Shown here: piece after piece, positions 42,389-52,271 of the stretch
How positions within the stretch are numbered: position 1 is the first letter of the stretch
How the letters are laid out: each line of letters begins with the position of its first letter
Origin: Hansschlegelia quercus
Lineage (GTDB): Bacteria; Pseudomonadota; Alphaproteobacteria; Rhizobiales; Methylopilaceae
NCBI RefSeq assembly: GCF_004310425.1
Contig: NZ_SIUB01000001.1
Coordinates: 124,001-188,000 of the forward strand
Reading direction: 5' to 3'
DNA: 64,000 bases
Program-made: the position numbers and the translations under genes
The notes under the pieces: model-generated
What the model was told of the DNA's origin: nothing
Databases searched by the model: none
What the model saw: the letters and a program-made list of their open reading frames with translations, nothing else

Positions 42389-45300
42389 ATGAACATCTCC
42401 CGCTTCTTCATCGACCGCCCGGTCTTCGCCGGCGTGCTGTCGACCGTGATCTTCCTCGCGGGCCTGCTCTCGATCCGGGCCATGCCGATCTCGGAATATC
42501 CGGACGTCGTCCCGCCGCAGATCGTGGTGCGCGCCACCTATCCGGGCGCAAATCCGAAGGTCATTTCGGAGACAGTCGCGACGCCGATCGAGGAGCAGAT
42601 CAACGGCGTCGAGGACATGCTCTACATGGCGAGCCAGGCGACGACCGACGGCGTCATGACCCTGACCGTGACCTTCGCTCTGGGAACGGATCCCGATAAG
42701 GCCCAGCAGCTCGTGCAGAACCGCGTCAGCCAGGCCGAGCCGCGGCTGCCGGAGGAGGTCCGCGCGCTCGGCGTAACGACGGTGAAGTCCTCCCCGGACC
42801 TCACGCTGGTCGTCCATCTGACGTCGCCGAACGGACGCTACGACTCGAAGTATCTCCGCAACTACGCGGTGCTGAACGTGAAGGACCGTCTCGCCCGCAT
42901 CCCTGGCGTCGGTCAGGTGCAGCTGTTCGGCTCAGGCGACTATTCCATGCGCGTATGGCTTGATCCGCAGAAGGTCGCGGAGCACGGCCTGTCGGCCTCC
43001 GACATCGTGGCCGAGATCCGCGCGCAGAACGTGCAGGCGGCGGCGGGCGTCGTGGGCGGCTCGCCGACGCCGTCGGACGTCGACCTCCAGCTCTCCGTCA
43101 ACGCGCAGGGCCGCCTCCAGTCCGAGGAGGAGTTCGGCGACATCATCGTCAAGTCGGGCGCAAACGGCGAGATCGTGCGCCTGCGCGACGTCGCCCGCAT
43201 CGAACTCGGCGCGTCCGACTATGCGTTGCGGTCGCTGCTCGACAACAAGTCGGCGGTCGCGGTCCCGCTGTTCCAGGCGCCCGGCTCGAACGCGATCGAC
43301 ATCGCCGACCGCGTGCAGGCTGAAATGCGCGACATCAAGGCCAACATGCCGGACGGCGTGGACTACTCGATTGTCTATGACACCACGCAATTCGTGCGCG
43401 CCTCGATCGAGGCGGTGATTCACACCCTGCTCGAGGCAGTCGCTCTCGTGGTGCTGGTGGTTATCGTGTTCCTGCAAACCTGGCGGGCGTCGATCATCCC
43501 GCTGATCGCCGTTCCGGTGTCGATCATCGGCACCTTCGCGGTCATGCATCTCTTCGGCTTTTCGATCAACGCGCTCAGCCTGTTCGGCCTGGTGCTCGCG
43601 ATCGGCATCGTCGTCGACGACGCGATCGTCGTGGTCGAAAACGTCGAACGCAATATCGAGGAAGGACTGAACCCCCGCGACGCCGCCCTTAAGGCGATGC
43701 AGGAGGTCTCCGGCCCGATCGTCGCGATCGCGCTGGTGCTGATCGCGGTGTTCGTGCCGCTCGCCTTCATCTCCGGCCTGACCGGCCAGTTCTACAAGCA
43801 GTTCGCGCTGACGATCGCGATTTCGACCGTCATCTCGGCGATCAACTCGCTGACGCTGTCGCCGGCGCTCGCCTCGCTTCTGCTGAAGGGCCACGACGCG
43901 CCGAAGGACAGGCTGACGCGCGGCATGGATCTGCTGTTCGGCTGGTTCTTCCGCGGCTTCAACCGCGCCTTCTCCTGGGGGTCGCGGTCCTACGGCAAGG
44001 GCGTGGGCTTCGCGATCGGCCGGAAGATGATCCTTCTCGTCCTCTATGTCGGCCTGATCGGCGTCACCGGGCACCTGTTCCGCACGATTCCGGGCGGCTT
44101 CGTGCCGGCGCAGGACAAGCAATATCTCGTCGGCTTCGCACAGCTTCCCGATGCCGCCACGCTCGACCGCACGGAGGACGTGATCAAGCGCATGGGCGAG
44201 ATCGCGCTAAAGCAGCCCGGCGTGCAGAGCGCGGTTTCGTTCCCTGGCCTTTCCATCAACGGCTTCACCAACTCATCCAACGCCGGCATCGTGTTCGTGA
44301 CGCTGTCGCCGTTCGAGAACCGCAAGGACCCGTCCTTGAGCGCCGGCGCGATCGCCATGAAGCTGAACGGCGCTTACGCCGGCATCCAGGACGCCATCAT
44401 CGCGATGTTCCCGCCGCCGCCGGTGCAGGGCCTCGGCACGATCGGCGGCTTCAAGTTCGAGATCGAGGACAAGGCCGGCCTCGGCTATGCGGCGCTCGAC
44501 GAGGCGACCAAGGGGTTTCTCGCCAAGGCCGCCCAGGCGCCGGAACTCGCCGGCCTGTTTTCCTCCTACCAGGTGAACGTGCCGCAGCTCTTCGCCGACA
44601 TCGACCGCACGAAGGCGCGCCAGCTCGGCGTGCCGATCTCGGACGTGTTCAACACGCTGCAGATCTATTTCGGCTCGCTCTACGTCAACGATTTCAACAA
44701 GTTCGGCCGGACCTATTCGGTGCGCGTGCAGGCGGACTCTGCCTATCGCGCTCGAGCGGAGAATGTCGGCTTCCTCAAGGTGAAGTCGGCTTCGGGCGAC
44801 ATGATCCCGCTCTCCGCCCTGCTGACGGTGAAGCCGAGCGCAGGTCCCGAGCGCGCCATGCGGTACAACGGTTTCCTCTCCGCCGACGTCAACGGCGGCG
44901 CGGCGCCCGGCTTTTCGACCGGCCAGGCGCAGGAGGCGGTCGCGCGGATCGCGTCCGAAACCCTGCCAAAGGGCTTTTCCTTCGAATGGACCGAGCTCAC
45001 CTACCAGGAGTTCATCGCCGGCAATTCGGGGTTGATCGTCTTCCCTGTCGCGATCCTGCTCGTCTTTCTGGTTCTCGCCGCCCAGTATGAGAGCCTGACG
45101 TTGCCGATCGCGATCATCCTGATCGTTCCGATGGGCATCCTGGCGGCGCTCACCGGGGTCTGGCTGTCCGGGGGAGACAACAACGTCTTCACCCAGATTG
45201 GGTTGATCGTGCTGGTCGGCCTGTCGGCCAAGAACGCCATCCTGATCGTCGAGTTCGCGCGCGAGCTGGAGATCGCGGGACGTACGCCGTTTGAGGCAGC

Positions 45301-45604
45301 CATCGAAGCGAGCCGCCTGCGGCTGCGGCCGATCCTGATGACGTCGCTCGCCTTCATCATGGGCGTGCTGCCGCTCGTCACCTCGACGGGCGCGGGATCC
45401 GAGATGCGTTCGGCGATGGGCGTGGCGGTGTTCTCGGGGATGATCGGCGTGACCGCTTTCGGCCTGTTCCTGACGCCGGTGTTCTACGTCGTGATCCGTG
45501 CGCTCGCGGGCGGGCGCAAGCTCAAGGGCGCCGGCACGGTCGAGCCCGCCGGCCACCATGCCGCGCCTCATGCGCTGCCGAATTCAGGAACGTCCGTCGG
45601 TTAA
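42389..45604 (+). CDS. RND multidrug efflux permease (AcrB/MexF-like)
   Basis: A 1071-residue inner-membrane proton/drug antiporter of the HAE1 family. The start (MNISRFFIDRPVFAGVLSTV) is characteristic, the proton-relay Asp pair is in GLVLAIGIVVDDAIVVVENV, and two large periplasmic loops and twelve helices are present; FVPAQDKQYLVGFAQLPDA begins the second loop. The protein forms a trimer with the adaptor encoded upstream. Likely substrates are hydrophobic toxic compounds; not determinable here. An intrinsic terminator follows. Confidence 0.95.
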   Translation: MNISRFFIDRPVFAGVLSTVIFLAGLLSIRAMPISEYPDVVPPQIVVRATYPGANPKVISETVATPIEEQINGVEDMLYMASQATTDGVMTLTVTFALGTDPDKAQQLVQNRVSQAEPRLPEEVRALGVTTVKSSPDLTLVVHLTSPNGRYDSKYLRNYAVLNVKDRLARIPGVGQVQLFGSGDYSMRVWLDPQKVAEHGLSASDIVAEIRAQNVQAAAGVVGGSPTPSDVDLQLSVNAQGRLQSEEEFGDIIVKSGANGEIVRLRDVARIELGASDYALRSLLDNKSAVAVPLFQAPGSNAIDIADRVQAEMRDIKANMPDGVDYSIVYDTTQFVRASIEAVIHTLLEAVALVVLVVIVFLQTWRASIIPLIAVPVSIIGTFAVMHLFGFSINALSLFGLVLAIGIVVDDAIVVVENVERNIEEGLNPRDAALKAMQEVSGPIVAIALVLIAVFVPLAFISGLTGQFYKQFALTIAISTVISAINSLTLSPALASLLLKGHDAPKDRLTRGMDLLFGWFFRGFNRAFSWGSRSYGKGVGFAIGRKMILLVLYVGLIGVTGHLFRTIPGGFVPAQDKQYLVGFAQLPDAATLDRTEDVIKRMGEIALKQPGVQSAVSFPGLSINGFTNSSNAGIVFVTLSPFENRKDPSLSAGAIAMKLNGAYAGIQDAIIAMFPPPPVQGLGTIGGFKFEIEDKAGLGYAALDEATKGFLAKAAQAPELAGLFSSYQVNVPQLFADIDRTKARQLGVPISDVFNTLQIYFGSLYVNDFNKFGRTYSVRVQADSAYRARAENVGFLKVKSASGDMIPLSALLTVKPSAGPERAMRYNGFLSADVNGGAAPGFSTGQAQEAVARIASETLPKGFSFEWTELTYQEFIAGNSGLIVFPVAILLVFLVLAAQYESLTLPIAIILIVPMGILAALTGVWLSGGDNNVFTQIGLIVLVGLSAKNAILIVEFARELEIAGRTPFEAAIEASRLRLRPILMTSLAFIMGVLPLVTSTGAGSEMRSAMGVAVFSGMIGVTAFGLFLTPVFYVVIRALAGGRKLKGAGTVEPAGHHAAPHALPNSGTSVG

Positions 45605-45644
45605 GATCGTCGGAGGAAAATGTGTCCCATTCCTCCGATGGTCT
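45602..45644. other. Long imperfect hairpin after the efflux operon
   Basis: CGGAGGAA and TTCCTCCG form a perfect inner stem, with outer pairing between AAGATCGT and ATGGTCTT containing two imperfect pairs. It begins at the stop of the pump gene and probably protects the 3' end of the mRNA. Confidence 0.45.
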
Positions 45645-45669
45645 TGAGCAGGAGGTCGCCGTGCAACCC

Positions 45670-45690
45670 ACGGCGGCCTCCGCTGTTTTT
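45670..45690 (+). terminator. Intrinsic terminator of the efflux operon
   Basis: ACGGCGG and CCGCTGT pair over seven base pairs (one G-T) around a CCT loop and are followed by TTTTT. It lies between the convergent pump and tetR genes. Confidence 0.65.
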
Positions 45691-45713
45691 CAGGCCAAGG
45701 GCAGAAACAAACT

Positions 45714-46313
45714 TTAAGCCGGCTGGCGCTCGCAGGCGGGCAAAGCGCGAAGCGCAAGCTCCGCCACCTTGTAGAGCTCGGCGCGCGTCGCGCCCGATGA
45801 CGCCTTCACCGCCATGCCCAGACCGACCGACATGACGTAGCGCGCCCAGTCGGCCGGATCCTCGCCCGCGTCCAGTTCGCCCTCGGCGGCGGCGCGGTCG
45901 AGGCGCTTGCGCAGGGTCTCCTCGCTGAGCGACCGCCGCGCGATCAGCTCGCTCCGGATGGCGTCGCCTTCCCCGCCGCCACAGACGGCGCTGTTCACGC
46001 CGAGGCATCCCGGGGGATGCATCGGGTCGGTCAGCACGTCGGCGTAACCCTTCAGCAGCTTGTCGATCGTCCTGCGCGCCGTCGGCTCGTTGAGCGCCTC
46101 GGCGACGAAGCAGAAATGGTTCTGCTCGTAGCGGTCGAGCACCTTGCGGAACAGCTCTTCCTTGTTCCCGTAGGTCGCGTAGAGGCTCGGCCGCGTGATG
46201 CCCATGGCCTCCGTCAGCTCTGTCAGCGACGCGCCCTCGAAGCCGTGCCGCCAGAAGACCTGCAGCGCGGCGCAAAGCGCCTCGTCGACGTCGAACTCCT
46301 TCGGCCTACCCAT
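45714..46313 (-). CDS. TetR/AcrR-family repressor of the efflux genes
   Basis: About 199 residues from MGRPKEFDVDEALCAALQVF (an ATG at 46325 would add four residues). The HTH is SLTELTEAMGITRPSLYATY, followed by a helical ligand-binding domain with HPPGCLGVNSAVCGGG. It converges with the pump gene and has the same palindrome in front of it (46337-46350) as the adaptor gene, which suggests autoregulation and control of the pump. Ligand unknown. Confidence 0.88.
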   Translation of the reverse strand: MGRPKEFDVDEALCAALQVFWRHGFEGASLTELTEAMGITRPSLYATYGNKEELFRKVLDRYEQNHFCFVAEALNEPTARRTIDKLLKGYADVLTDPMHPPGCLGVNSAVCGGGEGDAIRSELIARRSLSEETLRKRLDRAAAEGELDAGEDPADWARYVMSVGLGMAVKASSGATRAELYKVAELALRALPACERQPA

Positions 46314-46336
46314 GACTGGTCGCATCCTGCGATTTC

Positions 46337-46350
46337 ATACCGACCGATAT
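46337..46350. promoter_or_regulatory. TetR-type operator upstream of tetR
   Basis: ATACCGACCGATAT differs at one position from the complementary strand of the 41029-41042 palindrome. It lies 12 bases before the first possible tetR start, so binding there would repress the regulator's own gene. Confidence 0.65.
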
Positions 46351-46490
46351 AGTGTCGGCGCCGAGATGCGTCGAGGCGACCGGGCATTCTCCTTTCGCCC
46401 ATCAGCCTTGTCTCGCAACGCTAGGCGCCCTCGAGACGGCCCGCGCTCCGAGATCTTAGGCGCGGATAGCGCAGGTAGCACACGCGCCCG

Positions 46491-47171
46491 CTAGCTGCTT
46501 GACGCATCGACTTCTGCAACAGGCGTTGCCGACTTCATCTCAATCAGGCCTGCGGCGATCGCCACCCAGACCAGATTGGCGTCGGTGCGTATGTCGAGCT
46601 TCGCCTTGATGCCCGAATGATAGTTCTGGATCGTCTTCTGGCTGAGCGACAGCGCGTCGGCGATCTCGTCGGTGGTCATGCCGGAAGCGATCAGTTGCAG
46701 AATTTCCACCTCCCGCGGCGCGAGCCCGTTGATCGGCGAACTTCGGCCAGAGAGCCGCTCGGCCGCGATCTGCCGGGCGATGTCGTCGCTGACCGACTTA
46801 CCGCCCTGCGCGATCACGGACATCGCCGAGATCAACGCTTCCGGCGGGCTGCTCTTGGTGACGTATCCGGCGGCGCCGGCTTCGAAGGCCTTAAGCGCAT
46901 AAGAGAGGCCGTCATGCATGGTGAATACGAGGATGCGCGCTTTGTGGTCGAAGGCCCTTATTCGGCGGATCGCTTCGAGGCCGCTTGAGCCGGGCATGCT
47001 GAGGTCGACGATGACGATGTCCGTCGGCGAGCGGCGGTATGCGAGGTAGGCCGCGGACGCCGTGTCGGCCTCCGCTGCGACGCAGAAACCCGGCTGTTGC
47101 TCGATCAGCTTGCGGTAGCCAGCGCGAACGACCGGGTGGTCATCGGCGAGCAGAATGGTGCGTTCGCCCAT
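46491..47171 (-). CDS. NarL/FixJ-type response regulator
   Basis: A 226-residue response regulator. REC domain with acidic pocket ILLADDHPVVRAGYR and the phospho-acceptor Asp in DIVIVDLSMPGSSG; conserved Lys in AGYVTKSSPP; C-terminal LuxR HTH (LAPREVEILQLIASGMTTDE, IADALSLSQKTIQNYHSG). It follows the kinase gene by three bases, so the two form a two-component system transcribed away from xoxF. Its target genes are unknown; divergence from xoxF makes that gene a candidate. Confidence 0.9.
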   Translation of the reverse strand: MGERTILLADDHPVVRAGYRKLIEQQPGFCVAAEADTASAAYLAYRRSPTDIVIVDLSMPGSSGLEAIRRIRAFDHKARILVFTMHDGLSYALKAFEAGAAGYVTKSSPPEALISAMSVIAQGGKSVSDDIARQIAAERLSGRSSPINGLAPREVEILQLIASGMTTDEIADALSLSQKTIQNYHSGIKAKLDIRTDANLVWVAIAAGLIEMKSATPVAEVDASSS

Positions 47172-47174
47172 CGA

Positions 47175-48575
47175 TCAAGCTGCTTCAGACGTAGCGCGAG
47201 CCGCACCGACCGACTTGAGCGGGAGCGCCGCGGCAAGACGAACGCCTCGGCCGCGAGCTTCGGCAAGGAACTGACCTCCGAGCGCCTCGACGCGTTCGCG
47301 CAGGCCGAGCAGACCCTGCCCCTGATTGCCCACAGGCTCGACAGAAGCGCCGCCGCCGTCGTCCTCGACCGTCACAGTGATCTGCGGCTCAGGCGCGTTT
47401 CGTCGTTCGACAGTGATCGCGATCGCCTGCGGGGCGCCGTGCTTCACCGCGTTGGTCAGCCCCTCCTGGGCCAGACGGTAGATCGTCAGCGCGATCTCGG
47501 CCGGCGCGTCTTGGAGTCCCCCATGAACCTTCAGTTGGAAGCGCGGCCCCGACCCCGGCCCGATACGGGCGTTCCAGCTGCCCACCAGATGTTCGAGACT
47601 TTGCTCTAGCCCGATGTCCTCGAGCTCGGGCGGCCTCAAGCGCGACAGCGTGCTTTTCAATGTTGCGGCCATGCCTTCACTGATGACGCCGATCTCTCGC
47701 GCGCTCTCTGAGAGGTCCGGCCGATCCTTGAGGCTTGCGCTAGCGACCGCCGCGGCGAGCGCGCGCGTGGCGGTCAGACACTGGCCGAACTCATCGTGCA
47801 GGTCGCGGGCGAGCGAGCGTCGCTCGTCCTCCTGGACCTCGAACAACCTGCGCGTGACGGCCGCGCGCTGCTCCGTCGACAGCGCAAGGCGCTCCGTCAG
47901 CTCGTTGAAGGCTCTGGCCACATGCGCGAACTCGCGCGCGGCGAAGTCCGGCAGCCGGACCGACAGGTCGCCCCGCTCCAGCAGCTTCAACCCGCGGATG
48001 ATGATCTCGATTGGACGCAGCGCGTGTCCGATCAAGGCCACCGTCAGCAATCCGATCGCCGCCGCCATCGCCGAGGCGACCCCGACGACGACGCTGACCT
48101 GCCGCCAAGCCTGCTGAGCGGCAGCGCCGGCGTCAGCTTGCGCAGCGATCGAACCAACCTCGTGGCGGCCGACCATCACCCTTCGCTCGACAGGCTCGAA
48201 TGCGCCGAACAGCAGGTCGTTGAGCTTCACGAACCAGGCCGGCGCAGTTCCGGACTCAGGGCCGCCGCCGCAGATGCTCGCCGGCACGTCGCCAGTCCAC
48301 TCAAGCCGGACGCAATAGCCCGGGCCAACAATCCGCAGGGTGTCGGAGCTGCGCCATTCTGGAAAGGCCAGCTTGGCGTGCGAGCCTTCGTTCCCGGGGA
48401 ACATGACTTCGCGCCAAGCGAGATTGCGGGACTCGCGCTCCATCCGGTCGGCTGTCGCTACGACCTCGCGTTTTATCGCGTTGTTCGCCTCAACCATTGT
48501 CCACGCCCCCGCGCAGGCCAGGCAGAGCGCGACGACGGCAAGGACGCGCAGAATGAGTTTCGCCAGCAGGGACAT
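47175..48575 (-). CDS. NarX/UhpB-type sensor histidine kinase
   Basis: A 466-residue membrane kinase. TM1 about residues 5-28, a periplasmic domain with a possible disulfide pair ([20 protein letters not shown]), TM2 about 165-190, a HAMP-like linker, the HisKA_3 box with the phospho-His in [14 protein letters not shown], and a HATPase with [12 protein letters not shown] and [16 protein letters not shown]. Start ATG at 48575 is favoured; the frame up to 48746 lacks support. It pairs with the NarL-type regulator. The periplasmic ligand is unknown. Confidence 0.9.
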   Translation of the reverse strand: MSLLAKLILRVLAVVALCLACAGAWTMVEANNAIKREVVATADRMERESRNLAWREVMFPGNEGSHAKLAFPEWRSSDTLRIVGPGYCVRLEWTGDVPASICGGGPESGTAPAWFVKLNDLLFGAFEPVERRVMVGRHEVGSIAAQADAGAAAQQAWRQVSVVVGVASAMAAAIGLLTVALIGHALRPIEIIIRGLKLLERGDLSVRLPDFAAREFAHVARAFNELTERLALSTEQRAAVTRRLFEVQEDERRSLARDLHDEFGQCLTATRALAAAVASASLKDRPDLSESAREIGVISEGMAATLKSTLSRLRPPELEDIGLEQSLEHLVGSWNARIGPGSGPRFQLKVHGGLQDAPAEIALTIYRLAQEGLTNAVKHGAPQAIAITVERRNAPEPQITVTVEDDGGGASVEPVGNQGQGLLGLRERVEALGGQFLAEARGRGVRLAAALPLKSVGAARATSEAA

Positions 48576-48799
48576 GGCTTCGACTTTCGTTTCAATGCCT
48601 TGTGTCCCGGACTGACGATCCGGAATCAAGCGCCTCCGCCAAAATCGGGAGATTCTCCCAGCCAACCCTGGGAAGATCGCTCTACGGATTTCCGGGCTTT
48701 TTCGCAGTTTGTGGGTTCTCAGCGGGACGGAACGCCTTCGGGCCAACCGCGGGCGCGGCAGATCGCGTCCTTGTTTTCCCGCTCCTCCGGAGGACGTCC

Positions 48800-50605
48800 A
48801 TGAAACGCGCGATGATTATCGGCCTGGGAGCGGCATTGCTCGCCGGAATCGTGCCCGCCTCGGCGAACGACAGCGTCGAGGCGATCGTCAAGGACCCCAA
48901 GCAGTGGGGCATCCAGACCGGCGATTACGCCAACACCCGCTACTCGAAGCTCGGCGACATCACCAAAGACAACGTCAAGAACCTGCAGGTCGCGTGGTCG
49001 TTCTCGACCGGCGTGCTGCGCGGCCACGAAGGCGGCCCGCTCGTCGTCGGTGACGTGATGTATGTCCACACGCCGTTCCCGAACGTCGTCTACGCGCTCG
49101 ACCTCAACGAGGAAGGCAAGATCCTCTGGCGGTACGAGCCGCGTCAGGCGAACAACGTCGTTCCGGTGATGTGCTGCGACACGGTCAACCGCGGCGTCGC
49201 CTATGCCGACGGCATGATCTATTTCGAGCAGGCGGACACCACCGTGGTGGCGCTCGACGCCAAGACAGGCCAGGTGAAGTGGTCGGTCGTGAACGGCGAC
49301 CCGAAGAAGGGCGAGACGAACACCGCGACGGTCATGCCGGTGAAGGACAAGCTGATCGTCGGCATCTCGGGCGGCGAATTCGGCGTCCGCGGCCATCTCA
49401 CCGCCTACGACCTCAAGACCGGCAAGCTCGCCTGGCGCGCCTATTCCATGGGCCCCGACGAAGAGATGCTCGTCGATCCCGAGAAGACCACCGAGCTCGG
49501 CAAGCCGATCGGCAAGGATTCGTCGCTCAAGACCTGGGAAGGCGACCAGTGGAAGCAGGGCGGCGGCTCGACCTGGGGCTGGTACTCCTACGACCCGAAG
49601 CTGAACCTGATCTATTACGGCTCAGGCAACCCCTCGACCTGGAACCCCAAGCAGCGTCCCGGCGACAACAAGTGGTCAATGACCGTCTGGGCCCGCGATC
49701 CCGACACCGGCATCGCCAAGTGGGTCTACCAGCTGACGCCGCATGACGAATGGGATTACGACGCCGTCAACGAGATGATCCTCACGGATCAGAAGATCGG
49801 CGGAAAGGAGCGAAAGCTTCTGACTCATCCCGATCGCAACGGCTTCGCCTATACGCTCGACCGCGAAACCGGCGAACTTCTCGTCGCCGAGAAGTACGAT
49901 CCGGTGGTGAACTGGGCCACCAAGGTCGACATGGACAAGTCGTCCAAGACCTATGGTCGTCCGCTGGTCGTCGCCAAGTACTCGACCGAGCAGAACGGCG
50001 AAGACGAGAATTCGCAGGGCATTTGCCCGACGGCTCTCGGCACCAAGGATCAGCAGCCATCGGCCTATTCGCCAAAGACCGAGCTGTTCTACATCCCGAC
50101 CAACCACGTCTGCATGGATTACGAGCCGTTCCGCGTCTCGTACACAGCCGGTCAGCCCTATGTCGGCGCAACCCTCTCGATGTACCCCGCGCCGAACAGC
50201 CATGGCGGCATGGGCAACTTCATCGCCTGGGACAACGTCAAGGGTAAGATCGTCTGGTCCAACAAGGAGCAGTTCTCCGTGTGGTCCGGCGCGCTCGCCA
50301 CGGCCGGCGGCGTCGTGTTCTACGGCACGCTCGAAGGCTACCTGAAGGCTGTCGACGCCAAGACGGGCAAGGAGCTCTACAAGTTCAAGACCCCGTCGGG
50401 CATCATCGGCAACGTCATCACCTACGAGCACAAGGGCAAGCAGTACGTCGCGGTGCTCTCGGGCGTCGGCGGTTGGGCGGGCATCGGCCTCGCGGCCGGT
50501 CTGAGCGGCAGCAGCGAAGGCCTTGGAGCCGTCGGCGGCTATGCAGCGCTCGCGAACTACACCGCGCTCGGCGGTCAGCTCACCGTCTTCACCCTTCGGG
50601 ATTGA
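48800..50605 (+). CDS. xoxF: Lanthanide-dependent PQQ methanol dehydrogenase, XoxF type
   Basis: A 601-residue periplasmic alcohol dehydrogenase with signal peptide (about residues 1-22, cleavage after PASA). PQQ-site features: the adjacent Cys pair C125-C126 (VMCCDTV), GGEFG with the metal-ligand Glu, GSGNPSTWN with the ligand Asn, and W318-D319-Y320-D321 ([10 protein letters not shown]). The second Asp, D321, is the extra lanthanide ligand that distinguishes XoxF from the calcium-type MxaF, which has Ala there. GGAGG seven bases before the ATG fixes the start. Overall sequence resembles the XoxF5 clade. The cytochrome xoxG and binding protein xoxJ are not adjacent. Confidence 0.95.
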   Translation: MKRAMIIGLGAALLAGIVPASANDSVEAIVKDPKQWGIQTGDYANTRYSKLGDITKDNVKNLQVAWSFSTGVLRGHEGGPLVVGDVMYVHTPFPNVVYALDLNEEGKILWRYEPRQANNVVPVMCCDTVNRGVAYADGMIYFEQADTTVVALDAKTGQVKWSVVNGDPKKGETNTATVMPVKDKLIVGISGGEFGVRGHLTAYDLKTGKLAWRAYSMGPDEEMLVDPEKTTELGKPIGKDSSLKTWEGDQWKQGGGSTWGWYSYDPKLNLIYYGSGNPSTWNPKQRPGDNKWSMTVWARDPDTGIAKWVYQLTPHDEWDYDAVNEMILTDQKIGGKERKLLTHPDRNGFAYTLDRETGELLVAEKYDPVVNWATKVDMDKSSKTYGRPLVVAKYSTEQNGEDENSQGICPTALGTKDQQPSAYSPKTELFYIPTNHVCMDYEPFRVSYTAGQPYVGATLSMYPAPNSHGGMGNFIAWDNVKGKIVWSNKEQFSVWSGALATAGGVVFYGTLEGYLKAVDAKTGKELYKFKTPSGIIGNVITYEHKGKQYVAVLSGVGGWAGIGLAAGLSGSSEGLGAVGGYAALANYTALGGQLTVFTLRD

Positions 50606-50613
50606 CGAGGTCT

Positions 50614-50638
50614 GAGGCGCCGCTCCGCGCGGCGCCTC
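50614..50638 (+). terminator. Hairpin after xoxF
   Basis: Nine-bp perfect stem (GAGGCGCCG / CGGCGCCTC) nine bases after the stop. No T run follows, so it probably stabilises the 3' end, upstream of the stronger terminator at 50708. Confidence 0.5.
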
Positions 50639-50707
50639 GACGAACTTTCCATAGCCTATGCGCGTCGGGCTCTCCTCCTCCCTCTGACCGACGCGAAACT
50701 TATGGAC

Positions 50708-50739
50708 ACGGCGGCGCCCAAGTGCGCCGCCGTTTTTTT
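50708..50739 (+). terminator. Intrinsic terminator of xoxF
   Basis: Perfect 10-bp stem ACGGCGGCGC / GCGCCGCCGT with a six-base loop, followed by seven T. A textbook Rho-independent terminator on the plus strand, about 100 bases after the xoxF stop. Confidence 0.92.
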
Positions 50740-50753
50740 ATCTGGCTAGGGGC

Positions 50754-52271
50754 TCAGCCGGCGCGCTGATAGGCGTGCGCGGCGCGCAGCACGGTGGCGT
50801 CGTCGAAATGCCGACCGGTCAGCATCAGGCCGATCGGCATTCCCTTGACGCCGTGGACCGGCACCGAGATCGACGGATGGCCCGTCAAGTCGAAGGCAGC
50901 CGTGTTCTGGACCATATTAAGCGCCTGACCGACATAGGTCTTGCGGTCCTTCTCCACCGATTCCGGCAGCACGTGCGCCGTCTGCGGGGTGGTCGGCATC
51001 AGGACGAGGTCGGCCTCGGCCAAAATCCGGTTATAGGCCGCCGTCAAAGCGCGCGACTGATTTTGAGCGCGACCATAGAACACGCCCTGATAATTCTCGC
51101 GCATGTAGTGGGCCATGATCACGCCCATCTTCGCCGTCGCCGAGAAGTCTCCCCCGTTCGTGACGATGGCGCGGGACATAGCCGACATCAGACGCGTGTT
51201 GAAATAGCCCTTCGTCTGGTAGGCGGCATGGCCGTGATAGAAGCTGTCGACGCCGCCCTCGATGGCGATGGCGTTCCAGATCGGCACGACCCAGCGATGC
51301 TGAGGAACGGAAACTTCGCGAACCTCCGCTCCCAGGCTGGCGAGCTGCTCGGCCGCGGCGCGCACGGCTTCGTCGACCTCGGGCATCGACTCCGGCATGC
51401 CGAAGCCCTCCTTCACGACCGCGATCTTGAGCCCGCGCAGTCCCCCTTCGAGGGCGCTGCGATAGTCAGGAACGTCGATCGTGCTGGGCTGGCGGGGGTC
51501 AATCGCGGTGTCGTCCTTGCCTGCGATCACCTGGAGCATCAGGGCGCAGTCCTCGACCGTCGTCGCCATCGGGCCGATATGGTCGATCGTCTGGTCGAAG
51601 CCCACGATGCCGGTGTATGGCACCAGTCCATGGGTCGGCTTCAGCCCGACGGTGCCGCACCAGGACGATGGCATGCGGATAGACCCGCCCTGGTCGCCGC
51701 CGATTGCGATATCCACCAGCCCCGTCGCCGGAGCGATCGCGGAACCGCAGGACGAGCCGCCCGCGACGTGTTCGGGGTTGGCCGGATTGAGACCGGCGCC
51801 ATAGGCGCTGGTGTGGCCCCCGCCGGAAAAGGCGAAGTCGCAGGTGTTGAGCATGGCGGTGATGTGACCGCCGGCCTCCAGGATGCGCCGCACGATGGTG
51901 GCGTCGATGTCCGGAACATAGTCATACAATAGCCGGGAGCCGCAGGTCGTCGGAATGCCGGCGACGCAGACAGTGTCCTTGATGCCGATCCGTTTGCCGG
52001 CCAGCGGCCCGACGGGCTCCACGGCCTGGACGCTGCAATATCGGACGACGGCGTTGAGAGGGTCATCTTCGCGGCTGGGTCGGGCGCCGGGCACGCGAAC
52101 CGCGGGCGTCACCTCTCGGATGGGATCCGGATACTGATCAAGTTCATCGTACCCATCCATGACGTCTTTGACGATATCGAAGTAATCATCGACCTCCGCC
52201 TCGGTCAGTCGCAGATGATGGCGTTGTGATATGTCCGTGAGATCTTCACGCGAGGGCCGCCTCAACGTCAT
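50754..52271 (-). CDS. Amidase of the amidase-signature family
   Basis: A 505-residue amidase. The catalytic Lys-cisSer-Ser triad is visible: K in GKRIGIKDTVCVAG, cis-Ser in AGGSSCGSAIAPATG and nucleophile Ser in GGDQGGSIRMPSSWCG. ATG at 52271 (MTLRRPSREDL); the longer frame to 52367 is unlikely. It hydrolyses a small or aryl amide to ammonia and acid, and diverges from the urease operon, so its likely role is nitrogen release. The shared upstream region contains the 22-bp element at 52401-52422, so it may be regulated together with urease. Confidence 0.88.
   Translation of the reverse strand: MTLRRPSREDLTDISQRHHLRLTEAEVDDYFDIVKDVMDGYDELDQYPDPIREVTPAVRVPGARPSREDDPLNAVVRYCSVQAVEPVGPLAGKRIGIKDTVCVAGIPTTCGSRLLYDYVPDIDATIVRRILEAGGHITAMLNTCDFAFSGGGHTSAYGAGLNPANPEHVAGGSSCGSAIAPATGLVDIAIGGDQGGSIRMPSSWCGTVGLKPTHGLVPYTGIVGFDQTIDHIGPMATTVEDCALMLQVIAGKDDTAIDPRQPSTIDVPDYRSALEGGLRGLKIAVVKEGFGMPESMPEVDEAVRAAAEQLASLGAEVREVSVPQHRWVVPIWNAIAIEGGVDSFYHGHAAYQTKGYFNTRLMSAMSRAIVTNGGDFSATAKMGVIMAHYMRENYQGVFYGRAQNQSRALTAAYNRILAEADLVLMPTTPQTAHVLPESVEKDRKTYVGQALNMVQNTAAFDLTGHPSISVPVHGVKGMPIGLMLTGRHFDDATVLRAAHAYQRAG

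Noticed and set aside
42932-44122. Large minus-strand frames opposite the RND pump
   Set aside because: Antisense shadows of a clearly conserved 1071-residue transporter; His/Asp/Arg-rich products.
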